Shown here in pieces: positions 35,070-42,747 of a DNA stretch of 64,000 bases. The number at the start of each line of letters is the position of its first letter. Within the stretch, counting starts at the first letter, position 1. This DNA comes from Streptomyces sp. MP131-18. Lineage in GTDB: Bacteria; Actinomycetota; Actinomycetes; Streptomycetales; Streptomycetaceae. Position numbers and translations under genes: made by a program. The notes beneath the pieces were generated by a model. The model did no database searches. It saw nothing but the letters and a program-made list of their open reading frames with translations, and was not told where the DNA came from. The DNA lies in the NCBI RefSeq assembly GCF_001984575.1, contig NZ_LZNS01000001.1:5297933-5361932 (forward strand), read 5' to 3'.

Positions 35070-35945
35070 TCAGGCCGGAACGAACGCGCCCGCGGCGGCC
35101 CCGCGGGCGGCGGCCTCGACGGTCTGGGCGAGGAGAACGGCGATGGTCATGGGGCCGACGCCGCCGGGCACGGGGGTGATGAGGCCGGCGCGCGCCGCCG
35201 CCGACTCGAAGTCGACATCGCCGACGTTGCCCGGGTTGTAGCCGGCGTCGATGACGACGGCGCCGGGCTTCACGTCCTCGCCGCGGATGAAACGGGGGCG
35301 GCCGACGGCGGCCACCAGGATGTCGGCCCGGCGCACGGCCGCCGTCAGGTCCTCGGTGCGGGAGTGACAGAACGTAACGGTGGCGTTCCGCTGGAGCAGC
35401 AGTATCCCGACCGGCTTGCCGAGGATCGCGCTGCGGCCGACGACGACGGCGTGCCGCCCGGCCGGGTCGACCTCATACGCGTCCAGGAGCCGCATGATGC
35501 CGCCCGGGGTCGCGGACAGGAATCCGGGCAGACCGAAGGCCATGGCGGCGAAGGACCGCGTCGTGACGCCGTCCACGTCCTTGTGCGGGGCGATCGCCTC
35601 GAAAGCGGCCCGTTCGTCGATGTGCGGGCCGACGGGGTGCTGGAGCAGGATTCCGTCGACACCGGGGTCCTCGGACAGGCCGGTGAGGGTGTCCACCAGC
35701 TCCGCGGTCGTGGTGGCCGCGGGCAGTGCGACGAGGCGGGAGTCGATCCCGGCCTTCGCGCACCGGTTGCGCTTCATGCGGACGTAGGTCACCGAGGCGG
35801 GGTCCTCGCCGACCAGCACCGTGGCCAGGCAGGGAGCCCGGCCGGTGCCGCGGGCGAAGTCGGTCGCGGCGGCGGCGCTCCGTTCGACCAGGTCCCGGGC
35901 GATGTGGGTGCCGGTCATGAGACGGGCGGTGGGGGCTGCGGACAT
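35070..35945 (-). CDS. folD: Bifunctional methylenetetrahydrofolate dehydrogenase/methenyltetrahydrofolate cyclohydrolase
   Basis: A 291-residue FolD. The catalytic-lysine signature reads TYVRMKRNRCAKAGI, the dehydrogenase NADP site is AVVVGRSAILGKP, and the C-terminal signature is PVPGGVGPMTIAVLL. It interconverts 5,10-methylene- and 10-formyl-tetrahydrofolate in the cytosol. The ATG at 35945 has AGGAG upstream. It is monocistronic and divergent from the YHS gene. Streptomyces often carries more than one folD; whether this is the housekeeping copy cannot be told here. Confidence 0.93.
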   Translation of the reverse strand: MSAAPTARLMTGTHIARDLVERSAAAATDFARGTGRAPCLATVLVGEDPASVTYVRMKRNRCAKAGIDSRLVALPAATTTAELVDTLTGLSEDPGVDGILLQHPVGPHIDERAAFEAIAPHKDVDGVTTRSFAAMAFGLPGFLSATPGGIMRLLDAYEVDPAGRHAVVVGRSAILGKPVGILLLQRNATVTFCHSRTEDLTAAVRRADILVAAVGRPRFIRGEDVKPGAVVIDAGYNPGNVGDVDFESAAARAGLITPVPGGVGPMTIAVLLAQTVEAAARGAAAGAFVPA

Positions 35946-36060
35946 GGGCCACTCCTGCACGGTCGTCGCGGGGTGCCCAGGCGCACGGCAGTGGCGGAAT
36001 CGCCGGGCCGCTTCCCGGTGGTGCTCCACCTGAAGGCGCCAGTCACGGCCCGGCCCCAGG

Positions 36061-36129
36061 GTACCGGGCGCGCCCGGTACTGCCCCGGGAGTACGGGCCC
36101 GGGTTACTGCCCGGGGAGTAGGGGCCCGG
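36061..36129. promoter_or_regulatory. Palindrome and direct repeats upstream of folD/YHS genes
   Basis: Within the divergent gap, 36061-36080 is a perfect 20-bp palindrome (GTACCGGGCG and its complement). Two 25-bp direct repeats with two mismatches follow (36078-36102 and 36105-36129; period 27). Each contains a near-palindrome TACTGCCC..GGAGTA. The TACT-(G/C)8-AGTA form resembles G/C-tract operators of CsoR-like metal repressors, an analogy only. Confidence 0.55.
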
Positions 36130-36216
36130 CGGGAGTCCGCCCTCCGCAGGACGCCCGAGGTCGGCCCCGGGGGCAGCCTGGTGGGGCGGCAGTCGAGGAG
36201 AGGCGAGGAGGACCGG

Positions 36217-36861
36217 ATGTTGCTCATCGACGTGTACGTTCCGCCGGGGGTGCTGGACGGCCGGGAGAAGCAGGAGCTGGGGCGTCGCATGATCGACGCG
36301 CTGATGGTGGAGGACGGCAGCCACGCGCGGGCGGTGCTCGACGCGCAGCGGCGACTGACGCAGGTGCTGGTGCACGAGCCCGCGGGCTGGGTGCTGGGGG
36401 ACCGCCCGGCGGCCGACCCGGCGGACCCGCCCCGCTACCTGGTGCGGATGACCGTTCCCGCTCCGTGGCGCAAGGACATGGCGCCGCACGTCGTCGGCCC
36501 GCTGACGGACGCGATTGCCGCCACGGAGGAGGCGGCGGGGCGCGATCCGGGGCGGGTGCGGGACGAGCCGCACGTCACCGTCCAGGTGGTGGGCGTCTCG
36601 GAGGGCGGCATCGGGCTCCTGGGGCGGTCCCTGGGCAGCCAGGAGCTGGTGGAGCACGTCACCCGCGACTACCGGACCGGGCAGCAGGGAACGGAGCAGG
36701 AGCTGCCGCCCGGCATGGCGCTCGACCCGGTGTGCGGCATGGTGGTGGACGCGGCGGAGACGGTGCTCACGCTGGAGCACGAGGGGGTCCTGCACGTCTT
36801 CTGCGACGGCTCGTGCCGCCGCATCTTCGCGGCGGACCACGGGCTCGCGCTGAGCCGCTGA
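36217..36861 (+). CDS. Tautomerase-like protein with C-terminal YHS domain
   Basis: A 214-residue protein. The N-terminal ~150 residues look like a tautomerase/MIF-type alpha/beta fold (MLLIDVYVPPGVLDGREKQ start, then PHVTVQVVGVSEGGIGLLG). The C-terminal ~45 residues are a YHS domain: LDPVCGMVVDAAETVLT with later HVFCDGSCRRIF, a Cys-containing motif associated with metal handling. ATG 36217 is supported by GAGGAG; an ATG at 36181 is in frame but lacks a site. The fusion could couple a small-molecule enzyme or binding domain to metal sensing; I do not know a defined function. Confidence 0.72.
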   Translation: MLLIDVYVPPGVLDGREKQELGRRMIDALMVEDGSHARAVLDAQRRLTQVLVHEPAGWVLGDRPAADPADPPRYLVRMTVPAPWRKDMAPHVVGPLTDAIAATEEAAGRDPGRVRDEPHVTVQVVGVSEGGIGLLGRSLGSQELVEHVTRDYRTGQQGTEQELPPGMALDPVCGMVVDAAETVLTLEHEGVLHVFCDGSCRRIFAADHGLALSR

Positions 36862-36906
36862 GGCGGGACCGGCGGCCGGCACGGGGGCGGCGGCCGGTCA
36901 CGGGGG

Positions 36907-36969
36907 CGGCCGGTCACAGGACCGGCCGGGCACGAAGGCGCCCTCCCCGCTCGGTGCGGGGAGGGCGCC
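36907..36969. terminator. Bidirectional terminator, two hairpins
   Basis: CGGCCGGT (36907-36914) pairs with ACCGGCCG (36921-36928). A stronger perfect 14-bp stem pairs GGCGCCCTCCCCGC (36937-36950) with its complement (36956-36969) over a 5-base loop. They lie between the convergent YHS and M23 peptidase genes. Confidence 0.75.
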
Positions 36970-37025
36970 GGTGGGTGGGCCGGGGCGCGGGGGGCGCGGG
37001 GGGGCGCGGGGGGCGCGGCCCGGAG

Positions 37026-37691
37026 TCAGAGCTTCAGGTCCTGCTCGGCCAGGAAGGCCACGGGGTCGACGGCGGAGCCGTAGTCGGCCGTGGTGCGGAT
37101 CTCGAAGTGCAGGTGGGGGCCACTGCTGTTACCGGTGTTGCCGGACAGGCCGATCTCGTCGTTCGTCGAGACCTTCTGCCCCGCCTTCACGTCGACCTCG
37201 GAGAGGTGCGCGTACTGGGTGAAGGTGTCGTCGTCGTGCTTGATCACGATGGCGTTGCCGTAGGCAGGGCCGTCGCCGGCGCCGTTGCCGCCCGCCTTCA
37301 CGACGGTGCCGCTGTGGGCCGCGTGGACGGGGGTGCCGGTGTCGACGGCGAAGTCCTGGCCGCTGTGGCCGCTGGCCCAGCGGTCACCGCTGTTGCCGTA
37401 GGTCGCGGACAGGGTGTAGTCGCCCTCGATCGGCGAGGTCCAGGTCTTCTCCAGCTCCTCGGCCTTCTCGGCCGCGGCCTGCTGGGTGTCTGCCTGCGTG
37501 CCCGTGGCGTCGGCAAGCTGGGTCGCGGTCGCGGGGGCGAAAACCTGGGTGGGCTCGCCGTCGCCGTCGCCTGCCGCCACCGAGGCGCCGGTCACGGCCA
37601 CCGAGGCGCACAGTCCGGCGGCTATGGCGACGCCGGTCCTGGAGCGCGGACGGAGGTTCTTCACGGTGCGGAGCGTGGTGGTGTTCGGCAT
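37026..37691 (-). CDS. Secreted M23 family metallopeptidase (LytM-like)
   Basis: A 221-residue protein with an Arg-rich n-region, a hydrophobic signal (TGVAIAAGLCASVAVTGASVAAG) and a C-terminal M23 domain. The zinc ligands appear as GHSGQDFAVD (His, Asp) and HLHFE (His-x-His). A short coiled linker (about 55-90) joins them. It probably cleaves peptidoglycan cross-bridges or stem peptides outside the membrane. ATG 37691 is preceded by GAGGT; an in-frame ATG at 37748 would add 19 residues before the signal. I looked for a c-di-AMP (ydaO) riboswitch, common before such genes in Streptomyces, and did not see one. Confidence 0.9.
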   Translation of the reverse strand: MPNTTTLRTVKNLRPRSRTGVAIAAGLCASVAVTGASVAAGDGDGEPTQVFAPATATQLADATGTQADTQQAAAEKAEELEKTWTSPIEGDYTLSATYGNSGDRWASGHSGQDFAVDTGTPVHAAHSGTVVKAGGNGAGDGPAYGNAIVIKHDDDTFTQYAHLSEVDVKAGQKVSTNDEIGLSGNTGNSSGPHLHFEIRTTADYGSAVDPVAFLAEQDLKL

Positions 37692-38000
37692 GGGAGAACT
37701 ACCTCGCAAAGTCTGGGGTATCCGCCGGAAACGGCCGGACATGTTCATTGATAAACGGCGGCTCGAAGGGGTTCAAGAGACCCTTTTACGAAGCTGGGGC
37801 GTAGCGGGGGAAAGTGCGGTGCCGGCGGAATAGCGTTCATTGTCCCGGTGCCGCGCGGCCGGGGGCGACGGGGGCCGCAGGTCCCCGCGTTCCTCCGCGC
37901 TCTCCCGTCATGACCTGCGCCTATGAGCGATGCGGCGGTGCCGGTCCCGCGGGGGGGCCGCAGGGGTCCCGCGGGGCAGGACCGTAATTCCCGAGCCGGG

Positions 38001-38060
38001 TGACAAAGGTCCCGGGACCTTTGTCATTACCGTGTCTACGAAGCTGCTTCGTGGACACGG
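38001..38060. promoter_or_regulatory. Perfect 26-bp palindrome plus adjacent stem-loop
   Basis: 38001-38026 is a perfect palindrome whose half-site is TGACAAAGGTCCC. Four bases on, CCGTGTCTACGAAG (38030-38043) pairs with CTTCGTGGACACGG (38047-38060) around a 3-base loop with one G-T pair. They lie in the divergent gap between the M23 peptidase and GNAT genes, about 80-140 bp before the GNAT start. This could be an operator and/or an upstream terminator-like structure. Confidence 0.7.
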
Positions 38061-38139
38061 ATTTCCCTGTGACGAGCGCCACGCGGGGGGTGTGGGAGAA
38101 AGGCGGGTGCATGGCGCGGAATCCCGGCATGATCCCGGC

Positions 38140-38613
38140 ATGGTGTCCTTGAGAGTGGTGACCGAGTCGGACTGGCCGCTGTGGCGGGAGGCGCGCCTCG
38201 CCGCGCTCGCCGATGCCCCGCACGCGTTCACCGCGCGGCTCGAGGACTGGCCGCGGGGCGGGGCGGAGCAGTGGCGCGCCCGCCTGGCCCTGCCCGGGTC
38301 GCGCAACGTCGTTGCCGTGCTGGACGGCCGCGCCGTCGGCATGATCAGGGGGGTGCCGCGCGGGGGCGGCGCGTGCGAGCTGAGGTCGGTGTGGGTCGGC
38401 CGCGCGGCCCGGGGCCGCGGCGTCGGGGGCCGGCTGCTGGCGGCGGTCGAGACCTGGGCCCGGGAGTCGGGAGCCACGTCACTGCGGCTGTCCGTACTCC
38501 CGGGGAACGCCGAGGCCATCGCCTTCTACCGGCGCAACGGTTTCCTCCCGACGGGCCGGCGGCTGCCGCCCGGCGCGACCGGCGAGCAGTCCATGGCGAA
38601 ACGGCTCGGCTGA
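38140..38613 (+). CDS. GNAT family N-acetyltransferase
   Basis: A 157-residue acetyltransferase. The acetyl-CoA loop is seen in LRSVWVGRAARGRGVGGRLL (motif A, R/Q-x-x-G-x-G), followed by LSVLPGNAEAIAFYRRNGF (motif B) and a C-terminal SMAKRL strand typical of RimI-like enzymes. The acceptor (protein N-terminus, amine or antibiotic) is unknown. I chose ATG 38140 because the family starts with LRVVTESDWPLW; the open frame reaches 37930 through the palindromes, which argues against an earlier start. It is monocistronic. Confidence 0.85.
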   Translation: MVSLRVVTESDWPLWREARLAALADAPHAFTARLEDWPRGGAEQWRARLALPGSRNVVAVLDGRAVGMIRGVPRGGGACELRSVWVGRAARGRGVGGRLLAAVETWARESGATSLRLSVLPGNAEAIAFYRRNGFLPTGRRLPPGATGEQSMAKRLG

Positions 38614-38792
38614 CACCGCGGCGACGGCTGCCGGTGGGTGGGGGCGTCCCGTTCACCGGGGGCTGCGGGTTGCCGGGCGGTGCCCACTGCCGTGACCTCC
38701 TGGTTGGTGGTCTAATGCAGGTTCCGCGGCGAGCGGCGGCGTGGGCGTGGGCGCGCTGTCGGTGAGCCATCGGGGTCCGCGCGGCGGGAATG

Positions 38793-38816
38793 TGCATACC
38801 GGACGGTTTTTTATAC
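38793..38816. promoter_or_regulatory. ARE-like sequence (gamma-butyrolactone receptor operator candidate)
   Basis: The core GCATACCGGACGGTTTTTT resembles autoregulatory elements bound by ScbR/ArpA-type repressors (ATAC left half, CGGTTT right half), although the spacing between halves is shorter than usual. It lies 3 kb upstream of two such repressors. Confidence 0.45.
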
Positions 38817-39143
38817 GGCCTGCGCCGCGACGGGCACATGGCGAGGCGAGCGTCAACGGCCCTCGCGCGCCGGGCCGGTGGGGGTTTCCCGTGGGGCGCG
38901 AACGCCCGCGCGGGCGCGGACGCTGCCCGCGGGGCCGCGGTGGTGCGCGTGGGGTCACGGTGGCGTTTCCCGAAGGTGCAGGTCGTGCCGGTCGTGCGCG
39001 TTTCCTGTGTGGCGCCCGCCGCGGCCGGCTGCACGGATCAGGCCGCCCGGCGGCCCGCCAGGGCCGTATCCAGCCAATCTAGGAGATGCGGAACCGCTCC
39101 CCTTGGGGCAGGTAAAGACCTCGGTAAAGGCGAATAAAGTTCT

Positions 39144-39161
39144 GGACCCGCATGCGGTTTT
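39144..39161. promoter_or_regulatory. 18-bp palindromic site, copy 1
   Basis: GGACCCGCATGCGGTTTT, with palindromic core CCGCATGCGG and an ARE-style CGGTTTT right half, lies about 190 bp before the transposase homologue. The identical 18 bases recur at 56819-56836 before the LLM oxidoreductase. Confidence 0.6.
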
Positions 39162-39351
39162 ATTTCGCAACGGTGCGTGCAGTCATTCGCTCTGCCCAGT
39201 GCGCCATTGATTGCCTCGTGAACCGCATCTTCCGCATTAACTGTGGTCGTATCGCAACTACGTCAGGTTCAACTTGCGCGTCACCCTATGCCATAAGGAA
39301 ACATGAGACCGTCGCCAAAACGAGACGTGCTGGCCGGGAGGTTTGGAGTCC

Positions 39352-40539
39352 ATGTATGCGAGCACCATCGTCCCGAGAATCATCCCTGACGCGGTCGCGT
39401 CATTCGCCGATGGAGTCTTCAGTCCGATGCCGCGGGTAGACCAGCGGCGGTGGGCGGAGGTCTACCTCCGTGGGCTGCTTCTGGTCGAGGGAAAGAAAAC
39501 CGTCCGCAAGATCGCCGATAGCATACTTTCCATTCCGGCGCATCAGTCCCTGCAACAGTTCATCAATCAGAGTCCGTGGGAGTGGGAGCCCGTCCGGGCC
39601 CTACTGGCGCGTCACATCCAGGCCGCGGAACGGCCGATGGCCTGGGTCCTGGCGCGCACGGCCATACCCAAGCGAGGAGACAGATCGGTGGGCGTGGAAC
39701 GTCAGTTCCTGCCCGAGGCGGGGCGCACGCTGAATTGTCAGATCGGCGTGGGAGCCTTTCTCGCCAACAGTTCGGGAAGCATTCCGGTGAATTGGCGGAT
39801 TCTGCTTCCCCGAAGATGGGGAGACAACATGAAGTTGAGGAAGTCGGCCTATATCCCGGATGGAGTGGGAGCACAGCCGGAATGGCGGGAGTCGATCGAC
39901 ATGGTGAGCGAGATGGATACGGAGTGGGGGCTCGCCCGCGCGCCCGTCATCGCCGATATCAGGCACCTCAGGCACGCGGACGACTTCATCACGACGCTGA
40001 TGGACCGCGGGTTCACGTTCGCCCTCGAAGTCGACGGATCGATGAAGGTGCTCGGTGGCGCGCACCTGAGTGCCGTTTCGAGCCGCCGCCCGGCTTTGCA
40101 GGGCGCGACCGGAAAGGTGGTGGCCGTCCGCGACTATGTGCAGTATCCGGGCGCGCAGCGCAGCAGCGTGCTCGCCCCCGTCAGGGCGGAGGCCCGCCGC
40201 AGCCGCGTCGTCTCCTCGCTGGTGCGCATCCACGCAGGTGGCCGCCATACGCCGCCGCGGGTGGTGCGCCTGCTGAGCGAGATCTTCCCCCTGGGCCGCC
40301 CGGCCCGCTTCTGGATCACCAACCTGGCCGATCACCGTGTTGACTCGGTGATGTCCCTGGCCCGGCTGTCGCTGCGGAGCAAGGAGGACATGCAGAAGCT
40401 GGAGGACAGGTTCGGCCTGCGGGACTTCGAGGGGCGCTCGTTCCGCGGGTGGCACCACCACATGACCATGGTTTCCGCCGCATACGCGTTCGACAAAATC
40501 GGCTGGGGCCATGATTCGGCGCTGTGTTCGTGCAATTGA
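39352..40539 (+). CDS. IS701-type transposase homologue, probably catalytically inactive
   Basis: A 395-residue protein with the fold of IS701-family DDE transposases: RWAEVYLRGLLL-type start, RSVGVERQFLPEAG, VNWRILLPRRW, a mid-region Asp in APVIADIRH, and the C-terminal EGRSFRGWHHHMTMVS with its Glu. The first catalytic segment, normally DDT in this family, reads ART (residues 101-103, VLARTAIPKRG), so the DDE triad is broken. I found no terminal inverted repeats or target duplication around it. With an ARE-like upstream region and two receptor genes downstream, it looks like a retained, repurposed gene rather than a mobile element (inference). ATG 39352 follows GGGAGG. Confidence 0.78.
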   Translation: MYASTIVPRIIPDAVASFADGVFSPMPRVDQRRWAEVYLRGLLLVEGKKTVRKIADSILSIPAHQSLQQFINQSPWEWEPVRALLARHIQAAERPMAWVLARTAIPKRGDRSVGVERQFLPEAGRTLNCQIGVGAFLANSSGSIPVNWRILLPRRWGDNMKLRKSAYIPDGVGAQPEWRESIDMVSEMDTEWGLARAPVIADIRHLRHADDFITTLMDRGFTFALEVDGSMKVLGGAHLSAVSSRRPALQGATGKVVAVRDYVQYPGAQRSSVLAPVRAEARRSRVVSSLVRIHAGGRHTPPRVVRLLSEIFPLGRPARFWITNLADHRVDSVMSLARLSLRSKEDMQKLEDRFGLRDFEGRSFRGWHHHMTMVSAAYAFDKIGWGHDSALCSCN

Positions 40540-40956
40540 CAGCAGGAGTGCACGTACTGGCCATGACACCCCCGCCTCCGCCTTCTGTGCCCGCCGACGC
40601 GATCTGGGGAGATCGCGCTGCCGGCGGACGCCGCCTGCTTCCGGAGTGCGCTGCGGACCGCGTAGGGGACGCGGGCCGCGACAGGAGTGAACGGTTGTGC
40701 CTCGCGTGAATAAGGTGACGGACTTCGCGACGTCCTGTGTTCTTCCGTCGCATCGTCACTTTTCGAATACAGCCAAACATGAAGTGAAGGCCCAGGCGCC
40801 GGCCACGCCCACCGGCGGTCCGGGGCAGCGCAGCGCGGCGGATGCCGCCCGGCCGCCAATTCCCTGCCGGGCGAGCCGGATTGAGTCCCTCCGCTTCGTG
40901 ATATGCAAGGGGCGAGGGCGCACAGCACGGCGGTTTCTTTCCGAGGAGGGGCGGGA
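40540..40956. other. 417-bp intergenic region before receptor 1
   Basis: Contains the hairpin at 40591-40627 and the ribosome site CGAGGAGG of the TetR gene. A right-half ARE-like GGCGGTTTCTTTCC (about 40929-40942) sits just before that site but has no clear left half. No gene is supported. Confidence 0.5.
40591..40627 (+). terminator. Hairpin after the transposase homologue
   Basis: CGCGATCT (40598-40605) pairs with AGATCGCG (40610-40617) over a GGGG loop, extended after an internal loop by CCGCCG (40591-40596) with CGGCGG (40622-40627). It sits about 50 bp after the stop codon. Confidence 0.7.
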
Positions 40957-41742
40957 GTGCAGCAGACGAGGGCCCGCAGGACGCGACGAGCGATCCTGGA
41001 CGCGGCAGCCGAGGTGTTCGGCCGGCAGGGGTACGACGGAACGGCCCTCACGGACATCCTTCGGGCCGCGGGCGTGACCAAGGGGGCGCTGTACTTCCAC
41101 TTCACTTCGAAACAGCAGGTCGCCGAGGTCGTCCTGGAGGAGGAGGCGGTGGCGTGGGCCGCTCTTGCAGCCCGTGCCAAGGAGCTGGGGCCGCGGGGGC
41201 TCCAGGGGCTCATCGACTTCTCCTACGCGGTGGCCCGGCTGCTGCACGGCAGCACCGCCGCCCGCGCGGGGGTGCGACTGCGTCGTGAGGTGGGCGTGTT
41301 CGACGGCCCGTGGGGCGCGCCGGAGCGTTCCTGCGTCGTCATGGTGCGCGGCTACCTCGCCCGTGCGCTCGCCGATCGCGAGCTGCGGACCGAAGTGGAC
41401 TGCGACGCCGCGGCGGAGGCCATCGTCGCCGCGGTCATCGGCGCCCAGCTGCTCGCCGAGCGGGTGGCCGAGGGGCCGGGTCTCGAAGACCGGCTCACCT
41501 CGATCTGGCGCATGCTGCTGCCGACCCTGGCCGCCGACCCGCGGCCGTACCGCCTCACCGCGGCACCGAACGAGGAGCCGGTCCGTGAACCGGAATCGGC
41601 CCGTGAACCGGAATCGGTCCGTGAACCGGAGCCGGTCCGTGAACGGGAGTCGCCTCGTTCCCCGCGCCCGCCCGTTCCGCCGCAACCGGTTTCCCCTCGG
41701 TCGGCCGCCGGTGCCGTGCCGGACGTCGCCCCGGCCGGGTAA
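40957..41742 (+). CDS. ScbR/ArpA-like TetR regulator 1 (gamma-butyrolactone receptor family)
   Basis: A 261-residue TetR-family repressor. The DNA-binding domain (about 3-50) contains RRAILDAAAEVFGRQGYDGT and ITDILRAAGVTKGALYFHF-like helices almost identical to those of butyrolactone receptors. The ligand domain spans about 60-205. The C-terminal ~55 residues are an extra tail with REPE repeats and Pro, absent from typical 215-235-residue family members. GTG 40957 follows CGAGGAGGGG. It should bind ARE sites and release them on binding a butyrolactone or antibiotic-like ligand. The second homologue starts 340 bp downstream on the same strand. Confidence 0.85.
   Translation: MQQTRARRTRRAILDAAAEVFGRQGYDGTALTDILRAAGVTKGALYFHFTSKQQVAEVVLEEEAVAWAALAARAKELGPRGLQGLIDFSYAVARLLHGSTAARAGVRLRREVGVFDGPWGAPERSCVVMVRGYLARALADRELRTEVDCDAAAEAIVAAVIGAQLLAERVAEGPGLEDRLTSIWRMLLPTLAADPRPYRLTAAPNEEPVREPESAREPESVREPEPVRERESPRSPRPPVPPQPVSPRSAAGAVPDVAPAG
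41581..41652 (+). repeat. Four 18-bp tandem repeats in receptor 1
   Basis: Units close to GTCCGTGAACCGGAATCG repeat four times, encoding VREPES-type hexapeptides in the C-terminal tail. The last unit is the most divergent. Confidence 0.9.
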
Positions 41743-41965
41743 CCACCCGGCCGCGCGCCCGGCGCGCGCGCCGCACCCGCCGCTCCCGCGCTCCGCCTAC
41801 CGGCGGAGCGCGGGGCGCGTGCGGCCAGGTGCTGCCGCGCCGCGCTCCCCGCTGCCGCGCCGCGCGCCGCCGTGGCGCGGGACAAGCCTGACCATCCGGC
41901 CAGAAGGCGCGTCCCGGGTTCCGGTCCCGTAACAGATCACAGTGAGCACCCAAACGCCCCCGTTA

Positions 41966-41992
41966 AAGTACGCACCAAACGGTTTGTTTTGG
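41966..41992. promoter_or_regulatory. ARE operator upstream of receptor 2
   Basis: AGTAC, ten bases, then GTTTGT (AAGTACGCACCAAACGGTTT onward) matches the ATAC-N10-GTTTGT layout of autoregulatory elements bound by ArpA/CprB/SrrA-like receptors. It lies about 90 bp before the TTG start of the second receptor gene, pointing to autoregulation or cross-regulation. A stem-loop (arms at 42026-42033 and 42051-42058) follows in the leader, just before the ribosome site. Confidence 0.72.
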
Positions 41993-42081
41993 ACGTGACC
42001 GACTCGCTCACGGCAAGGCCCCGGCCAGCACGCGGCTTTCGCGGGCCGCGGCGTGCTGCGGTTCACCACCAGGAGGTTCGT

Positions 42082-42747
42082 TTGGCCACCCAGCAGCGGG
42101 CGTTGCGCACCAGGCGCCGTGTGATCGAAGCCGCCGCGGCCGTCTTCGACGAACACGGGTACGCGTCGGCCAGCATCACGGACATTCTCCGAGCCGCGGG
42201 CGTCACCAAGGGCGCTCTCTACTTCCACTTCGACTCCAAGGAGGCCCTGGCCCGCAGCGTCATGGCGGAGCAGCGGCGTTCGGTCATGCTCACCAACACG
42301 GGCCTCCACGCGCAGACGGTCATCGACATCACGCACGGGGTGGCGCGGTCCTTCGCCACCAACACCCTGCTGCGGGCCGGCGTGCGGCTGACCGTCGAGC
42401 AGGGCGTGCTCGGCGAGTCCGACCCGGGGATGTACCACTGGTGGACGGAACTGTGCCGCAGCCAGCTGATGCTGGCGAAGGACCACGGGGAGCTGCGTCC
42501 CGGCGCCAGCCCCGAGGATCTGGCCTACATGATCATCGGCTCCTTCACGGGAGTGCAGTTACTGTCGGCGGTCGCCTGCGACCGTGCCGATCTCGTGGAG
42601 CGGCTCACCACCTGGTGGCGGGTCGCGCTCCCCGGCATGGTCCAGGAGTCCGTCCTGCCGCGGCTGCGCCCCCACGGCAGCGCCGATGTCATCGCCATGG
42701 TCAACGGGACCTCCGCGAGCCACTGTTGCGGCGACGCGCTGTGCTGA
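42082..42747 (+). CDS. ScbR/ArpA-like TetR regulator 2
   Basis: A 221-residue TetR regulator of the butyrolactone receptor family. The helix-turn-helix is nearly the same as in regulator 1 (ASITDILRAAGVTKGALYFHF), and a ligand domain follows with GMYHWWTELCRSQL. No ATG or GTG fits the family N-terminus. A TTG at 42082 is placed ideally after AGGAGG, so a rare TTG start is proposed. Codon 160 is TTA (42559), linking expression to the bldA tRNA. Tandem receptors in such loci often comprise one true receptor and one pseudo-receptor; which is which cannot be told. The 3' end overlaps the convergent mak gene by 47 bp. Confidence 0.85.
   Translation: MATQQRALRTRRRVIEAAAAVFDEHGYASASITDILRAAGVTKGALYFHFDSKEALARSVMAEQRRSVMLTNTGLHAQTVIDITHGVARSFATNTLLRAGVRLTVEQGVLGESDPGMYHWWTELCRSQLMLAKDHGELRPGASPEDLAYMIIGSFTGVQLLSAVACDRADLVERLTTWWRVALPGMVQESVLPRLRPHGSADVIAMVNGTSASHCCGDALC
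42559..42561 (+). other. TTA leucine codon in receptor 2
   Basis: In-frame TTA (CAG TTA CTG), codon 160 from the TTG start, implying bldA-dependent translation of this regulator. Confidence 0.85.

Larger units (their letters stand above)
38614..39351. other. 738-bp non-coding regulatory stretch
   Basis: No convincing gene; the short open frames lack ribosome sites and overlap in several frames. Its second half (about 39080-39340) is clearly less GC-rich than the surroundings. It carries an ARE-like element (38793-38816) and an 18-bp palindromic site (39144-39161), both listed separately, and serves as the upstream region of the transposase homologue. Confidence 0.6.

Noticed and set aside
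37692..37930. Possible ydaO (c-di-AMP) riboswitch before the M23 peptidase gene
   Set aside because: Such riboswitches precede many cell-wall hydrolase genes in Streptomyces, but I could not identify the conserved core in either orientation.
38345..39034. 229-codon minus-strand frame opposite the GNAT gene
   Set aside because: Low-complexity Arg/Pro/Ala product antisense to a real gene and to the ARE-like region.
39352..40539. Active IS701 insertion sequence
   Set aside because: First catalytic Asp pair is replaced and no terminal inverted repeats or target duplication are visible, so it is annotated as a homologue rather than a mobile element.
40929..40942. ARE upstream of receptor 1
   Set aside because: Only a right-half-like GGCGGTTTCTTTCC is present; no matching left half at the expected spacing.
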